From Flagellimonas hymeniacidonis (GTDB taxonomy: Bacteria; Bacteroidota; Bacteroidia; Flavobacteriales; Flavobacteriaceae): a stretch of DNA of 64,000 nt. The position numbers and the translations under genes were made by a program. The notes beneath the pieces are model-generated. The model was not told where the DNA came from. It saw only the letters and a program-made list of their open reading frames with translations, and did no database searches. Positions 35,701 through 43,514 of this stretch are shown here, piece by piece (the first letter of the stretch is position 1; each line of letters opens with the position of its first letter). Location of the stretch: NCBI RefSeq assembly GCF_008040165.1, contig NZ_VRUR01000002.1, positions 1,178,001-1,242,000 of the forward strand, in the 5' to 3' direction.

Positions 35701-35739
35701 GAAAATCAGAATAACTAAAGCAGGGATTGGATTTTTCAT
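32725..35739 (-). CDS. Exported fusion: carboxypeptidase-regulatory, VWA, TonB-plug and TPR segments
   Basis: The protein has 1004 residues with a signal peptide (LVILIFTVCNASFAQ). Order of parts: a carboxypeptidase-regulatory beta domain at about residues 24-105 (ITVQGIITEFETGKAVDFANIGV), an unassigned beta region, a VWA-like segment from about 298 (LLWDTSLSMKQ, DxSxS at 306, and TLLFTDGKHFP), a second regulatory domain near 470-540 (TDTNGDFSIKAS), a TonB-plug-like stretch near 590-690 (LMDAIEGKFPGVEVVRL), and TPR-like helices near 770-860. No 22-strand barrel follows the plug. The start was set at the Met opening the signal peptide. Function is unknown; a periplasmic or surface scaffold is plausible. 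Confidence 0.72.
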   Translation of the reverse strand: MKNPIPALVILIFTVCNASFAQITVQGIITEFETGKAVDFANIGVVDRAKGTVSDFDGTFKFELDEVEINQKDTLQISRIGYKTLKFSTQNFMKVLKTQPTIVLEPVPYQLEGVTVKSSDADKRKVGYQSSSKRLFGFWNDSLALGGEHASKILVRKGPLKLEDVSFNIIANISDSLLVRVNVYEFDKGLPGKNISNGNILYTIRQRQGTIAIDLSPYNIVVDSHFVISLELLKIYGGRVGIGISAFNDGSRSYTRLLSQDRWKRMRKGFTIAFNLNTSEIEKEALIAETPLELRDKPNSVMLLWDTSLSMKQRDLEKELRFLDNYFNTWRDIEVVFQPFAYHLGKKKSFQIENGNWEALKQVLKSSTYDGAVGNKLWKLLKPYQHTLLFTDGKHFPADATKDWDGTLFTINGNATANHKLLKEIAEDHGGNYINLEKLDNMALAVNFTKQRIVDNLEYTTRQQTSKLSEVKGSVGDLDYPLANVLVKVRDTDRETRTDTNGDFSIKASNGEILDFSYPSREPAATVVNTSSRMLKIIMPQGITALDEVVLEENLRLKELHKPLNKNISTKFGTIDMNKIGFSAKQMEGSEISPSAQTLMDAIEGKFPGVEVVRLYPEDYEVVRLRGQLKIHWMSWDVDGHVYPPTNPPLHINMHNVKDITLMPPAWAAAKYGLMAPGGIIIVRTISNTFDDLEAAERKKDAQNRYSYDAVELANGLTSNPIYIQKIANAETVDRAYLQYLEERKYYGNTPSFYKESSVIFDEHWNDKQKAEEIKSSILELFPEQIDALKILAYAYEATGTLDEALHIYKRIYKLKGSPQAKRDLANMYVKMGEYKSAWNVYKGYIGNRTVLQDNGLDKMVRDEMLTLVQNHAAELGLNPSNFPLENRGDFTLVVEWNDPNTQFELQFVGPDKRFYNWNNATEISNEDRVNGILSTTFNIDEMQEGQWLVNMTYLGNQVNLPTYLKFTLRNNQTGDEDTQVITLRQRNVKYKVMDISNQGMLPY

Positions 35740-35867
35740 AGGGCAAAATATAGCATAAGGTACAAAACTTATATTTTTTTGTTTTGTATACATTTTCATA
35801 TATCTATAAAGCGATAAAAATGATTCCTGACTGTAGAAACTCCCTTTTTCTATATTTTAGTTGAATA

Positions 35868-36806
35868 ATGAACGACGAAAATTATTTTTCCCATTTATAT
35901 GAAATAGCGAGTCATCTCAATAAGGAGTTTTCTCTGCAGTCTGCTCTCCGTATATCATTGAAGAAGACTGTTGAAGTCCTAAATATTGAAACGGGCTGGT
36001 TTTGGCTTACTGAACCAGATAACAAATCCGTATATCTAGCAGCTTCGCATAATTTACCTCCAGCACTAAGCAATTATCCTGAGCGGTTATCTGGTTGGTG
36101 CTATTGCATAAAGCAATACTTGTCAGATGATATGGACGAGGCAATGAACATTAGTGAGATTGCTTGCTCACGGTTGAAGGACATCAGCGCCGGTACAAAG
36201 AACCTCAAATTTCATGCAACCATTCCTATTACCATCAATGAAGAAAAGGTAGGGCTCATGAACTTGTTGAGCAAAGAGACGAGGCAACTGGACGAAAGGG
36301 AACTGGCCTTTCTTAATACGGTGAGCGAATTGGTGGGAACTGCTATTCAGCGCACCAGATTGCGAAAATCATATGGTAGCGATACCATCAATGCAGATGC
36401 AAACGTCCATAATGTGCTAGAGCGGGTTTTCCAACCACAAATGGAAGCTATAATTTCATGTCTTGATGACGCAAAGGATAATAAGCATAAAGTGAATGAA
36501 GCCTTAAACAAGGCAAAAGGGCTTCAGAAACAGTTATCCCTGCTGAGCAAAGAGACAGAGGAGCGTGAGGAGGAAAAGTCAGCGAAAAAAGAGTTTCACT
36601 ATCCTGGGTTACCGCTTACAAAACGTGAACTGGAAGTATTGACCTTGATAAAGAAGGGCCTCACCAACGGCCAGATTGGCAAACAACTCTTTATAGCTGA
36701 GCGCACTGTTAAATTTCATGTTACGGCAATCCTATCCAAGCTCAATGCAGATACTCGAACGGAAGCGGTAGATATCAGCTTGAAGAGAGGGTTACTCAGC
36801 ATCTGA
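35868..36806 (+). CDS. GAF-domain LuxR-type transcription regulator
   Basis: The protein has 312 residues. A GAF domain covers about residues 15-165 (ALRISLKKTVEVLN..., ATIPITINEEKVGLMNLLS, FLNTVSELVGTAIQRTR), a charged helical linker follows (about 190-240), and the C-terminus is a LuxR helix-turn-helix: LPLTKRELEVLTLIKKG, TNGQIGKQLFIAERTVKFHV. There is no receiver domain, so the signal is probably a small molecule bound by the GAF domain or a partner protein. It is divergent from the large plug/VWA gene with 128 bp between starts, and a terminator-like hairpin follows it. Confidence 0.88.
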   Translation: MNDENYFSHLYEIASHLNKEFSLQSALRISLKKTVEVLNIETGWFWLTEPDNKSVYLAASHNLPPALSNYPERLSGWCYCIKQYLSDDMDEAMNISEIACSRLKDISAGTKNLKFHATIPITINEEKVGLMNLLSKETRQLDERELAFLNTVSELVGTAIQRTRLRKSYGSDTINADANVHNVLERVFQPQMEAIISCLDDAKDNKHKVNEALNKAKGLQKQLSLLSKETEEREEEKSAKKEFHYPGLPLTKRELEVLTLIKKGLTNGQIGKQLFIAERTVKFHVTAILSKLNADTRTEAVDISLKRGLLSI

Positions 36807-36826
36807 TCTAAAACACTGCCTTACCT

Positions 36827-36848
36827 GAACCTTGGTACAGGTTCTTTT
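36827..36848 (+). terminator. Terminator-like hairpin after GAF-LuxR gene
   Basis: GAACCT-TGGTAC-AGGTTC forms a six-pair stem, 20 bp after the stop codon, followed by TTTTC. The T-run is short, so efficiency is uncertain. Confidence 0.45.
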
Positions 36849-36911
36849 CTGTACTTAAGTCCGTTTTATGGGTTGTGCACTCTTATGATATTTGCACCAA
36901 AACAAAGTATT

Positions 36912-37334
36912 ATGAGAACACAAGGTATCTATTTAGAACATGCCAATATTACAGTAAACGACTTGCAGGAGGCAATCAGATTTTTTCAAACTGCTTTTCC
37001 ACATTTTAAGGTAAGAGGAGGTGGCACTGATATGAGAGAATGGGTTCATCTAGGTGATGATGACACCTATATAGCCATTAATCAAGCTAAGCAAAATGAT
37101 TTAAAACCTGATAAAAACTATGACACTGTTGGAATAAACCACTTAGGTTTTGTAGTTCATGATGTTGAGGAGATTGCCAATAATTTATTAGCCAATGGGT
37201 ACAAACGGGATTATCCAAAACAAGAAGAGCAATTCAGAATAAGGGATTATTTTGCTGATGCTGACGGAAACCAATATGAGTTTGTACAGTATCTTAGCGA
37301 AATCGTAGAAGAAAAAAACAGCTACAATAACTAA
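36912..37334 (+). CDS. VOC-family (glyoxalase/bleomycin-resistance fold) protein
   Basis: This protein of 140 residues has two beta-alpha-beta-beta-beta units. LEHANITVNDLQEAIRFFQTAF opens the first (part) and GINHLGFVVHDVEEIANNLLANG the second; metal-ligand positions include His in LEHAN, His in INHLGF and Glu in QYEFVQYL. It could be a glyoxalase, dioxygenase or binding protein. The ATG at 36912 is preferred because the longer frame from 36873 adds 13 residues lacking family similarity. It sits 19 bp before the GH16 gene. Confidence 0.8.
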   Translation: MRTQGIYLEHANITVNDLQEAIRFFQTAFPHFKVRGGGTDMREWVHLGDDDTYIAINQAKQNDLKPDKNYDTVGINHLGFVVHDVEEIANNLLANGYKRDYPKQEEQFRIRDYFADADGNQYEFVQYLSEIVEEKNSYNN

Positions 37335-37353
37335 ACCAACAAGTATTAAAAGT

Positions 37354-38244
37354 ATGAGAATATCCATTTTACTAGTATCCATAATAGTGATTGTAAGTTG
37401 TAAACGGCAGCAAAAAGAAATCTCCAATGCAGAAAATGTATCGGAGATACTTGTAAAAAAAGAACACTCAGATGTGTTGGCCCATAGCAAACCTTCTGAA
37501 TTCAACACTTTGGTATGGTCAGATGAATTTGATGGCGAAGGTGCTATTGATTCTGCTAAATGGTTCCATCAAACACAGCTGCCGCCGGGCGGAAGTTGGT
37601 TTGGAGGGTTGATTCAGCATTATACCGATGAAGTAACTAATTCGTTCTTGCAAAATGGTCATTTGAACCTGGTTGCTAAAAAAGAAAAGTATATAGATCA
37701 GGGTGAAACCAAAGCATATACATCCGCGAGATTAAATTCAAAATTTGCATTTACCCATGGTCGGTTAGAAATAAGAGCAAAACTGCCGAAGGGTGTTGGT
37801 ACCTGGCCTGCGATTTGGATGCTGAACAAGAATATTGATGAGGATGGTGCCTATTGGGACAACCAAGGTTTTGGAACAACGAAATGGCCACATTGCGGTG
37901 AGATTGACATTTTGGAACATTGGGGCAAGAATCAAGATTATGTGTCGAGTGCGGTACATAATTCATCCAGCTATGGGGATAATGTTATCAATCTTGGGGG
38001 GCAAAAACTGGTGGAAGCATCGGAACAATTTCATATCTATACCCTAGATTGGTCAAAGGAAAAAATGGTTTTTAGTGTTGATGATGTGGAACATTATGTA
38101 TATAATCCTCCAATTAAAAATACGGAGACATGGCCCTATGATGCGGATCATTACATTCTACTGAACATCGCTATTGAACCTGATATTGACCCAAAGTTTA
38201 CTAAAAGTGCCATGGTAATAGATTATATACGGGTTTTTCAATAA
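37354..38244 (+). CDS. GH16-family lipoprotein endo-glycanase
   Basis: The protein has 296 residues; the leader ends IVIVSC (Cys16), so it is an envelope lipoprotein. The GH16 active site is E183-I-D185-I-L-E188 in HCGEIDILEHWG, with nucleophile Glu183 and acid/base Glu188 in the laminarinase/lichenase-type spacing ExDxxE. ARLNSKFAFTHGRLEIRAKLPKG and GTWPAIWML are typical family stretches. It probably cleaves a beta-1,3- or mixed-linkage glucan such as laminarin. No SusC/D pair is in the window, so it is not part of an obvious polysaccharide locus here. Confidence 0.92.
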   Translation: MRISILLVSIIVIVSCKRQQKEISNAENVSEILVKKEHSDVLAHSKPSEFNTLVWSDEFDGEGAIDSAKWFHQTQLPPGGSWFGGLIQHYTDEVTNSFLQNGHLNLVAKKEKYIDQGETKAYTSARLNSKFAFTHGRLEIRAKLPKGVGTWPAIWMLNKNIDEDGAYWDNQGFGTTKWPHCGEIDILEHWGKNQDYVSSAVHNSSSYGDNVINLGGQKLVEASEQFHIYTLDWSKEKMVFSVDDVEHYVYNPPIKNTETWPYDADHYILLNIAIEPDIDPKFTKSAMVIDYIRVFQ

Positions 38245-38415
38245 GAACTGACAGTTTAGTGATTACATGACAAGGGGAATGCATCCAACAGAGCCACTAT
38301 TGATTTTGATATATAAATGACCTTTTTCAATTGACCAGTAATTGGCTTTTGATGTGAAAATTGGCGAACTTCGTTATCGGTTGATATAGCTCATTAAAAC
38401 GAGACCATATCTTTT

Positions 38416-38426
38416 ACGTTGTATGC
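38416..38426. repeat. Left edge of a cassette-like inverted repeat
   Basis: ACGTTGTATGC lies 12 bp before the start of the DUF6843-like gene. Nine bases (GTTGTATGC) are the exact reverse complement of GCATACAAC right after the gene. The pair frames a single gene in the manner of a mobile cassette. Confidence 0.4.
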
Positions 38427-38438
38427 CATTTGAGAAAA

Positions 38439-39383
38439 ATGCGAAAACCAATCAAATTATTTAGCGGATTAATTCACATTGTCACTGGAATTGCGACAGC
38501 ATTAATCGTACTGTTTTCACAAAATTGGTTTGGAGATGGCGATATATGGTCATACTTATTTTGGACTATTCCACTCGCAATTGGAATTTCGGTAATCGGT
38601 AACAACCTTTTAGGACTAATTCCAACCGAAAACAAATTATGGCGTGTAATCGGAATTGTAACAATTTCTGGAATTTTCTCTTATGCTTGGGTTTGGGTCC
38701 TTTATTTAATAATTGGACCATGGATTAATGCCTTTAGTATTCCGATTTTCTATTTATGGACTATTGGAATGTTATTCCAACTTCTATACCTTGATTGGAA
38801 ATTGCCAAAGGATGAAAAGAGAAAACCAATTAAGAAAAATCTAATTAGGTTACTTCTATTTCCACTTATCGCATTCGGCTCAATAGTTGCAATTTTTGGA
38901 TTTTCACACTTACAATCCTATCTGACAAAACCAGAGGCAGAAACTTACCTAATTCCTGAAAACTTCAGCGGACAATTTAAAATCGTTTATGGAGAAGAAT
39001 GTGGTATAATGCCAAAGACTGAAAATGACAGACGAATTTTGGAGATTCCTCAAAACGGAGTTCTGATTATCAACCCAGAATTTAAAGCTGGAATAATTGA
39101 CCATGAATACTATCTCGTGGACAGTAACGGAAATCGAAAAAAGATTGAACAATACGACAACTATGTAGCAGGAGTAAAAAATGTTCCTGGAGTTAGACTT
39201 GGTGGCTCTGGAAATTACGCTGGAAAAACTGAAACTGGATTTTCTTCAGATTCACCATTTACAATAAGATATACGGATTTTGAGGTCTATAAAGACACTA
39301 TAACCGAATTTGAATATAAGGACAGAATTAAAATGGATTCCTTAACTCGAAAATTAGTTGAGGAATGTAGAAATGGAAAATAA
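38439..39383 (+). CDS. Membrane protein with C-terminal DUF6843-like domain
   Basis: The protein has 314 residues. The first 170 residues hold about five membrane helices (for example IHIVTGIATALIVLF and LIRLLLFPLIAFGSIVAIFGF). The soluble C-terminal part starts YLIPENFSGQFKIVYGEECG and has ILEIPQNGVLIINPEF, which resembles DUF6843. The ATG at 39 bases into the open frame region (38439) is preferred over a TTG at 38430. The gene is framed by an inverted repeat and followed by a hairpin, and its GGAATT-rich codon use looks a little unlike its neighbours, which suggests a transferred cassette. Function unknown. Confidence 0.7.
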   Translation: MRKPIKLFSGLIHIVTGIATALIVLFSQNWFGDGDIWSYLFWTIPLAIGISVIGNNLLGLIPTENKLWRVIGIVTISGIFSYAWVWVLYLIIGPWINAFSIPIFYLWTIGMLFQLLYLDWKLPKDEKRKPIKKNLIRLLLFPLIAFGSIVAIFGFSHLQSYLTKPEAETYLIPENFSGQFKIVYGEECGIMPKTENDRRILEIPQNGVLIINPEFKAGIIDHEYYLVDSNGNRKKIEQYDNYVAGVKNVPGVRLGGSGNYAGKTETGFSSDSPFTIRYTDFEVYKDTITEFEYKDRIKMDSLTRKLVEECRNGK

Positions 39384-39389
39384 AAAATA

Positions 39390-39403
39390 GCATACAACAA
39401 CGG
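39390..39403. repeat. Right edge of a cassette-like inverted repeat
   Basis: GCATACAACAACGG begins 7 bp after the stop of the DUF6843-like gene. Its first nine bases are the reverse complement of the left edge at 38418-38426. Together with the following hairpin it could be a recombination or transcription boundary. Confidence 0.4.
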
Positions 39404-39420
39404 CTATAGTTCTTTACGGC

Positions 39421-39444
39421 GGAATGATACTCGCGTACCATTCC
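39421..39444. terminator. Hairpin between DUF6843-like gene and glycosyltransferase
   Basis: GGAATGATAC-TCGC-GTACCATTCC pairs over ten positions with one mismatch; flanking TTAC and GTAA extend it across a three-base bulge. There is no T-run on either side, so it is either a weak terminator or a structural site of the cassette-like edge. Confidence 0.4.
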
Positions 39445-39458
39445 GTAACGAAACCCTC

Positions 39459-40694
39459 CTATCCCCTATTCTTTTCTTCAATCCATTTGGCCATATACTT
39501 GGTGCTTGCCACTATTTGGTGTTGTAGCAGTCTTCCCATAAAATTATTACTACGATGTGTTTCTAAGTTTTGCTGTAGTTGTTCTAATTGGTTAAATAAG
39601 GAAGTTTTTAGTACTTCTCTATTATACATTGTATTGATTATGGTAATGCCATTGGCTTGTGCAGTTTGCCACTTTCTTTTGTTTTTATATTGTTCCACAG
39701 CCGCTTTTGCAAAAGCTTCCCAATCGTTAGATATCGTGCCATTCCATGGCAACTCCCCATGCATGCCTTCGGCACCTATACCCGTGGTGATACTTGGCGT
39801 TCCGTTTTGCATGGAGGCAATCAGTTTGCCTTTTATTCCAGCACCAAATTGTAAAGGAGCCAAACTTAGTCGGGCATTTTGTAATACAGGTCCCAAATCT
39901 TCAGCCCAACCTTTTATATGGAATCCAGATGCTGGGTGGTGCATTTCTAAAATGTGTTGCGGAAGGTATGCACCATAGATAAATAGGTTTGCCTTGGGGA
40001 GTTCCTTTCTAATTAGAGGCCAAATGGTCTTCTTTAAGGTGATAATGGAACCTATATTTGGGGCGTGTTTGCCATTACCAATACAAACAAAGTCCCTTCG
40101 TTCTTCAAACGGGGGCCATTTGGACATTGCCTCTTCTGAAAGGTTTTCTAATAGAAAAGGCAGATGCATCAACAGATTTTTGGGTATTTCTACTTCAGTT
40201 TGGAGCAACTTCATTTCATAGGAAGAAATCAGTAAAGAAATATCAGAACGATAAATGCTTGCCACCTCCCGAAGCGTCATTTCATGCTCCTTCCACCTTT
40301 GGGGAGAAAACGGTTCATTTTTTTTATGGCACGCTTCTCTTGCTTTGCGTAGTGAATGTAAATCCTCAGTATTTAGTACTCGAAGTGCATTTGGTGCATG
40401 CTCGGCGACACGCCAGCCGTATTGTTCTTCAATCATAAACCGGTCAAAAACCACTATATCTGGATTCGCCTCTTTTATAAAAGCATCAAAACTAGGGTGG
40501 TTTAATTGGATGGATGTTGTCCGCACGTCCATTGCTTCCAAAGCTATACTGTATTCAGATTTTACCGCTGCTGAACAAAAGGTGATTTGATATCCGAAAT
40601 CCTTAAAGGCATGTATTAATTGCATCATACGATGACCAGCTGCCGTAGTACTTGGCTCTGGCCACACATAACCGATGATGAGTACTTTTTTCAT
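39459..40694 (-). CDS. Glycosyltransferase, GT4-like (GT-B fold)
   Basis: This protein of 411 residues has the GT-B layout. It opens KKVLIIGYVWPEPSTTAAGHRMMQ, with the N-terminal Rossmann loop, and the C-terminal half has FIYGAYLPQ, GFHIKGWAEDLGPVLQNARLSLAPLQFGAGIKGKLIASM (in part), which is the donor-sugar site of GT4-type enzymes. The start was moved to the ATG at 40694, six bases below the stop of the helicase gene; the longer frame reads back into that gene. Acceptor and sugar are unknown. Cotranscription with the helicase is likely from the spacing, though no functional link is obvious. Confidence 0.85.
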   Translation of the reverse strand: MKKVLIIGYVWPEPSTTAAGHRMMQLIHAFKDFGYQITFCSAAVKSEYSIALEAMDVRTTSIQLNHPSFDAFIKEANPDIVVFDRFMIEEQYGWRVAEHAPNALRVLNTEDLHSLRKAREACHKKNEPFSPQRWKEHEMTLREVASIYRSDISLLISSYEMKLLQTEVEIPKNLLMHLPFLLENLSEEAMSKWPPFEERRDFVCIGNGKHAPNIGSIITLKKTIWPLIRKELPKANLFIYGAYLPQHILEMHHPASGFHIKGWAEDLGPVLQNARLSLAPLQFGAGIKGKLIASMQNGTPSITTGIGAEGMHGELPWNGTISNDWEAFAKAAVEQYKNKRKWQTAQANGITIINTMYNREVLKTSLFNQLEQLQQNLETHRSNNFMGRLLQHQIVASTKYMAKWIEEKNRG

Positions 40695-40699
40695 GCTGG

Positions 40700-42211
40700 C
40701 TACATTAGCGCCGCAAACTTTTTGGAAATACTGGAGCGCAATTTTCGTTCGTAGTCCTCCTCTAGCCACTCCTTGTAGTTTTTGGTGTTGTTCATAATAC
40801 AATAGGAATACTGGCGGACCCGATAAGCAATTTCTTCTTTTAGCTCTTTGGCTAGAATTCGTGCGTCAAAAACATCCTCGCTATTTTCCACACAGATTTG
40901 GGCATGTTGTTCGATGCTCATTTCCAGCACCAATTTTGATTTTTGTCCTTTTGCAAATACTTTCTTGTACTCCTCTTTTATATCAAAAGAGATGTTATCG
41001 GACTTGCTGAATTTAGCTTTGAGATTATCCGGCATTTCATAGATGAACTCGCGCTCAATCTCTTCATCATTTTTAATGTTTTCCAAATAAAAGTCAGGGA
41101 AAAGGAAGATTTCTTGCCAATCTAAGGGAGCTTCCCAAGGACCAAACCTTGCAATATTGTTTCCCATGTCTATTACTGAAAACTCATCTTTGTTCTCTAA
41201 TACCCGTGACCCTCTACCTATCATTTGAAAATATAGCGTGAGCGATCTTGTCGCCCTGTTAAGGATAATGGACTGTACGCTGGGCTCATCAAAACCAGTG
41301 GTTAAAATACTTACTGAGGTAAGAATGGCATCTGGAGTGTTGGCAAACCAATCTAGTATGTCCCTACGTTCCGAAGCGGTATTCTTATTATCTAAATGCC
41401 TAATGGGATACCCTGCTTTTTTAAAGGTTTCATACACATAAAGCGAGGTGCTTATTCCATTGTTGAAAATTAAAGTTTTGGTACCCTTCGCGATTTCTTC
41501 ATAGGCCGTTAATAGTTTGCCCAACATGCTATGGTTCCCATAAAACTCATCTGAGGATTTTACGGTATAATCCCCATGTATTCCGAGTTTCAGCGTTTTA
41601 AGGCTTACATCGTAGTTGTATAAATTCGCCTTGGCCAAAAAGCGTTTTTCAATCAAAGATTTTATGGACTCCCCTATGATCAAATGCTTGTAATTGTCCT
41701 TCATGGGAAGTTTTATGTTGGAACTTAAAGGGGTTGCCGTAACGCCCAAAATGGTAGAATTCTCAAAATATTTGAATAATTTTCTGAAGGAGTTATAGTG
41801 TGCCTCATCTATAATAACAAGCCCAATATTGTTAATGCTCACCTTTTCTTCCTGCAATCTGTTGTTCAAGGTTTCCACCATGGCAACAAAACAGGTGTAC
41901 TCATCCTGATCATTTAGCTCTTTGACCTCACTGTTGATAATTTTATTGGCCACGCCAAACCCATGAAGCATCTTTGATGTCTGCCTACTTAATTCAATCC
42001 TATGGGTGAGAACGATAACTTTTTTCCCAGTTTCTTGAATATACTTTCGGGTGATTTCAGAAAAAACCACCGTTTTTCCACCTCCAGTAGGTAACTGGTA
42101 TAAAATATTGGTGCCAGCGGGTAGCTCGTTAATGTGCTTGAAAATCTTTTTTAGGTCTTCGCGCTGATAATCGTATAATGTTTTTTTGCTTACTGCTTTT
42201 TCTACCTCCAA
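40700..42211 (-). CDS. DEAD/DEAH-box helicase (SSL2/RadD-like, superfamily 2)
   Basis: The protein has 503 residues. Motif I is LPTGGGKTVVF near residue 41, motif II IIDEAHYN near residue 135, motif III GVTATPL, and the C-terminal lobe has LTTGFDEPSVQSIILNRATRS and QMIGRGSR (motif VI). The Q-like start YDYQREDLKKI matches SSL2/RadD helicases. A C-terminal region of about 130 residues is helical and charged. It probably acts on DNA in repair, but no partner genes are near apart from the glycosyltransferase 5 bp downstream. Start and length look normal. Confidence 0.9.
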   Translation of the reverse strand: MEVEKAVSKKTLYDYQREDLKKIFKHINELPAGTNILYQLPTGGGKTVVFSEITRKYIQETGKKVIVLTHRIELSRQTSKMLHGFGVANKIINSEVKELNDQDEYTCFVAMVETLNNRLQEEKVSINNIGLVIIDEAHYNSFRKLFKYFENSTILGVTATPLSSNIKLPMKDNYKHLIIGESIKSLIEKRFLAKANLYNYDVSLKTLKLGIHGDYTVKSSDEFYGNHSMLGKLLTAYEEIAKGTKTLIFNNGISTSLYVYETFKKAGYPIRHLDNKNTASERRDILDWFANTPDAILTSVSILTTGFDEPSVQSIILNRATRSLTLYFQMIGRGSRVLENKDEFSVIDMGNNIARFGPWEAPLDWQEIFLFPDFYLENIKNDEEIEREFIYEMPDNLKAKFSKSDNISFDIKEEYKKVFAKGQKSKLVLEMSIEQHAQICVENSEDVFDARILAKELKEEIAYRVRQYSYCIMNNTKNYKEWLEEDYERKLRSSISKKFAALM

Positions 42212-42392
42212 AGGAATAATGGATTAAATGTTCCAAAATATCAAACCTTACAAAATTAGGAGTTTTTTGGCCTACTGCTAAACATTATTTTGCCATTTCT
42301 TTTAAGATACTATCAACAATTGTGTTAGGGGTCGGTTTTGGCTATTCTTTTTGCATTTGCTCATAACATTTTGATAACAATAACAACTGCCG

Positions 42393-42424
42393 TTTGGAAA
42401 ATAGCCTTTTATGGTGTATTATGT
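42393..42424 (+). promoter_or_regulatory. Candidate rpoD promoter
   Basis: TTTG at 42393-42396 and TATTATGT at 42417-42424 are separated by 20 bases, which is the usual Bacteroidota spacing; the -7 element fits the TAnnTTTG consensus only partly. It ends 32 bases before the start codon. Confidence 0.35.
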
Positions 42425-42456
42425 AAGCTATATTCACTTAGAAACCAATTTTATAC

Positions 42457-43320
42457 ATGAGGCAGCTAAAAATTATCAAGCAGGTTACCAATCGAGAATC
42501 CAAATCACTTGACAAATACCTCCAAGATATTAGCAAAATTGATTTAATCACTGCCCAAGAGGAAGTAGAATTGGCGCAACGAATTAGAGATGGCGATCAG
42601 GCGGCTCTTGAGAAGCTAACCAATGCCAACCTAAGGTTTGTGGTATCGGTGGCCAAACAATATCAGAATCAGGGATTAAAACTTCCTGATCTTATTAACG
42701 AAGGCAATGTTGGATTAGTAAAGGCAGCTAAGCGTTTTGATGAGACTAGAGGATTTAAGTTTATTTCCTATGCTGTCTGGTGGATTAGACAATCTATTCT
42801 ACAGGCACTGGCAGAACAATCCAGAGTGGTTCGGCTTCCTTTGAACAAAATTGGCTCCATTAATAAAATTAAAAAAACCTTTTCTTATCTGGAACAAGCG
42901 CATGAAAGGCCACCTTCGCCTGAGGAAATTGCCAAGGAATTGGACATGACGGTAACCGAAGTAAAACAATCGCTTAAAAATACTGGCCGACATGTATCTA
43001 TGGACGCTCCATTAAAGGAGGGGGAAACTTCTAGTTTGTATGATGTGCTAAATTCCGGGGAATCTCCCAATCCAGATAAGGCGCTGATGCATCAGTCATT
43101 AAATACAGAAATCAATAGGGCCCTTGAAACCCTTTCTCCTCGAGAAGCCGATGTAGTACGTTTATACTATGGCATTGGTGACCAACAATCCATGACTTTG
43201 GAGGAAATTGGAAGTACTTTTGATTTAACGCGGGAACGGGTTAGACAGATTAGAGAAAAAGCCATTAGAAAACTGCGACATACTTCTAAAAGCAAAATTT
43301 TAAAATCCTATTTAGGTTAG
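42457..43320 (+). CDS. rpoD: Primary sigma factor RpoD (Bacteroidota type)
   Basis: The protein has 287 residues, the short length typical for the primary sigma factor of Bacteroidota, which lacks the long region 1.1. [24 protein letters not shown] is region 1.2, [16 protein letters not shown] and [18 protein letters not shown] region 2, [10 protein letters not shown] region 2.4, and [28 protein letters not shown] (part) the region 4 helix-turn-helix. It directs RNA polymerase to the TTTG/TAnnTTTG promoters of this phylum. It is a single gene with a strong terminator 20 bp after the stop. Confidence 0.97.
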   Translation: MRQLKIIKQVTNRESKSLDKYLQDISKIDLITAQEEVELAQRIRDGDQAALEKLTNANLRFVVSVAKQYQNQGLKLPDLINEGNVGLVKAAKRFDETRGFKFISYAVWWIRQSILQALAEQSRVVRLPLNKIGSINKIKKTFSYLEQAHERPPSPEEIAKELDMTVTEVKQSLKNTGRHVSMDAPLKEGETSSLYDVLNSGESPNPDKALMHQSLNTEINRALETLSPREADVVRLYYGIGDQQSMTLEEIGSTFDLTRERVRQIREKAIRKLRHTSKSKILKSYLG

Positions 43321-43334
43321 TAGGGTGCAGAAAT

Positions 43335-43366
43335 AAAAAAGGGGATGCGAACAGCATCCCCTTTTT
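43335..43366. terminator. Strong bidirectional terminator
   Basis: AAAAAA is followed by GGGGATGC-GAACA-GCATCCCC and TTTTT. The eight-pair GC-rich stem has a T-run on both strands, so it can end rpoD from the left and a minus-strand transcript from the right. The minus-strand unit that would end here contains the two micropeptide frames. Confidence 0.9.
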
Positions 43367-43388
43367 CATGATATACACTTTAAAACTA

Positions 43389-43490
43389 TCATGGACGACT
43401 CAACTGACTTATATTAACATCAGTGAGCATATCATTTAAATCCTGTATAAAATTCAAATATGCTGTATTTTCTTGGTTTTGATTTTTCAT
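43389..43490 (-). CDS. Micropeptide A, 33 residues, tandem paralogue
   Basis: This frame of 34 codons on the minus strand runs ATG to TGA and ends 23 bases before the bidirectional terminator. The core AYLNFIQDLNDML matches EYLAFLQELNEIL of the next frame upstream at eight of thirteen positions, with mostly conservative changes at the rest. The N-terminus is NQ-rich (MKNQNQENT) and the tail reads ISQLSRP. It has no Cys, no leader and no membrane helix; the core would form an amphipathic helix. No known family is recognised. The resemblance between two neighbouring frames and the terminator argue that it is expressed. Confidence 0.55.
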   Translation of the reverse strand: MKNQNQENTAYLNFIQDLNDMLTDVNISQLSRP

Positions 43491-43514
43491 GAGATAACGT
43501 TTTGGGGTGGTTTT

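Noticed and set aside
38268-38321. 17-codon frame starting MTRGMHP after the GH16 gene
   Set aside because: Too short, and nothing else supports it.
39384-39458. Integron attC site after the DUF6843-like gene
   Set aside because: The hairpin lacks clear R-site sequences and no integrase gene is present; kept only as a cassette-like edge.
42244-42297. 17-codon frame upstream of rpoD
   Set aside because: Very short, no recognisable feature and no conserved signal; likely chance.
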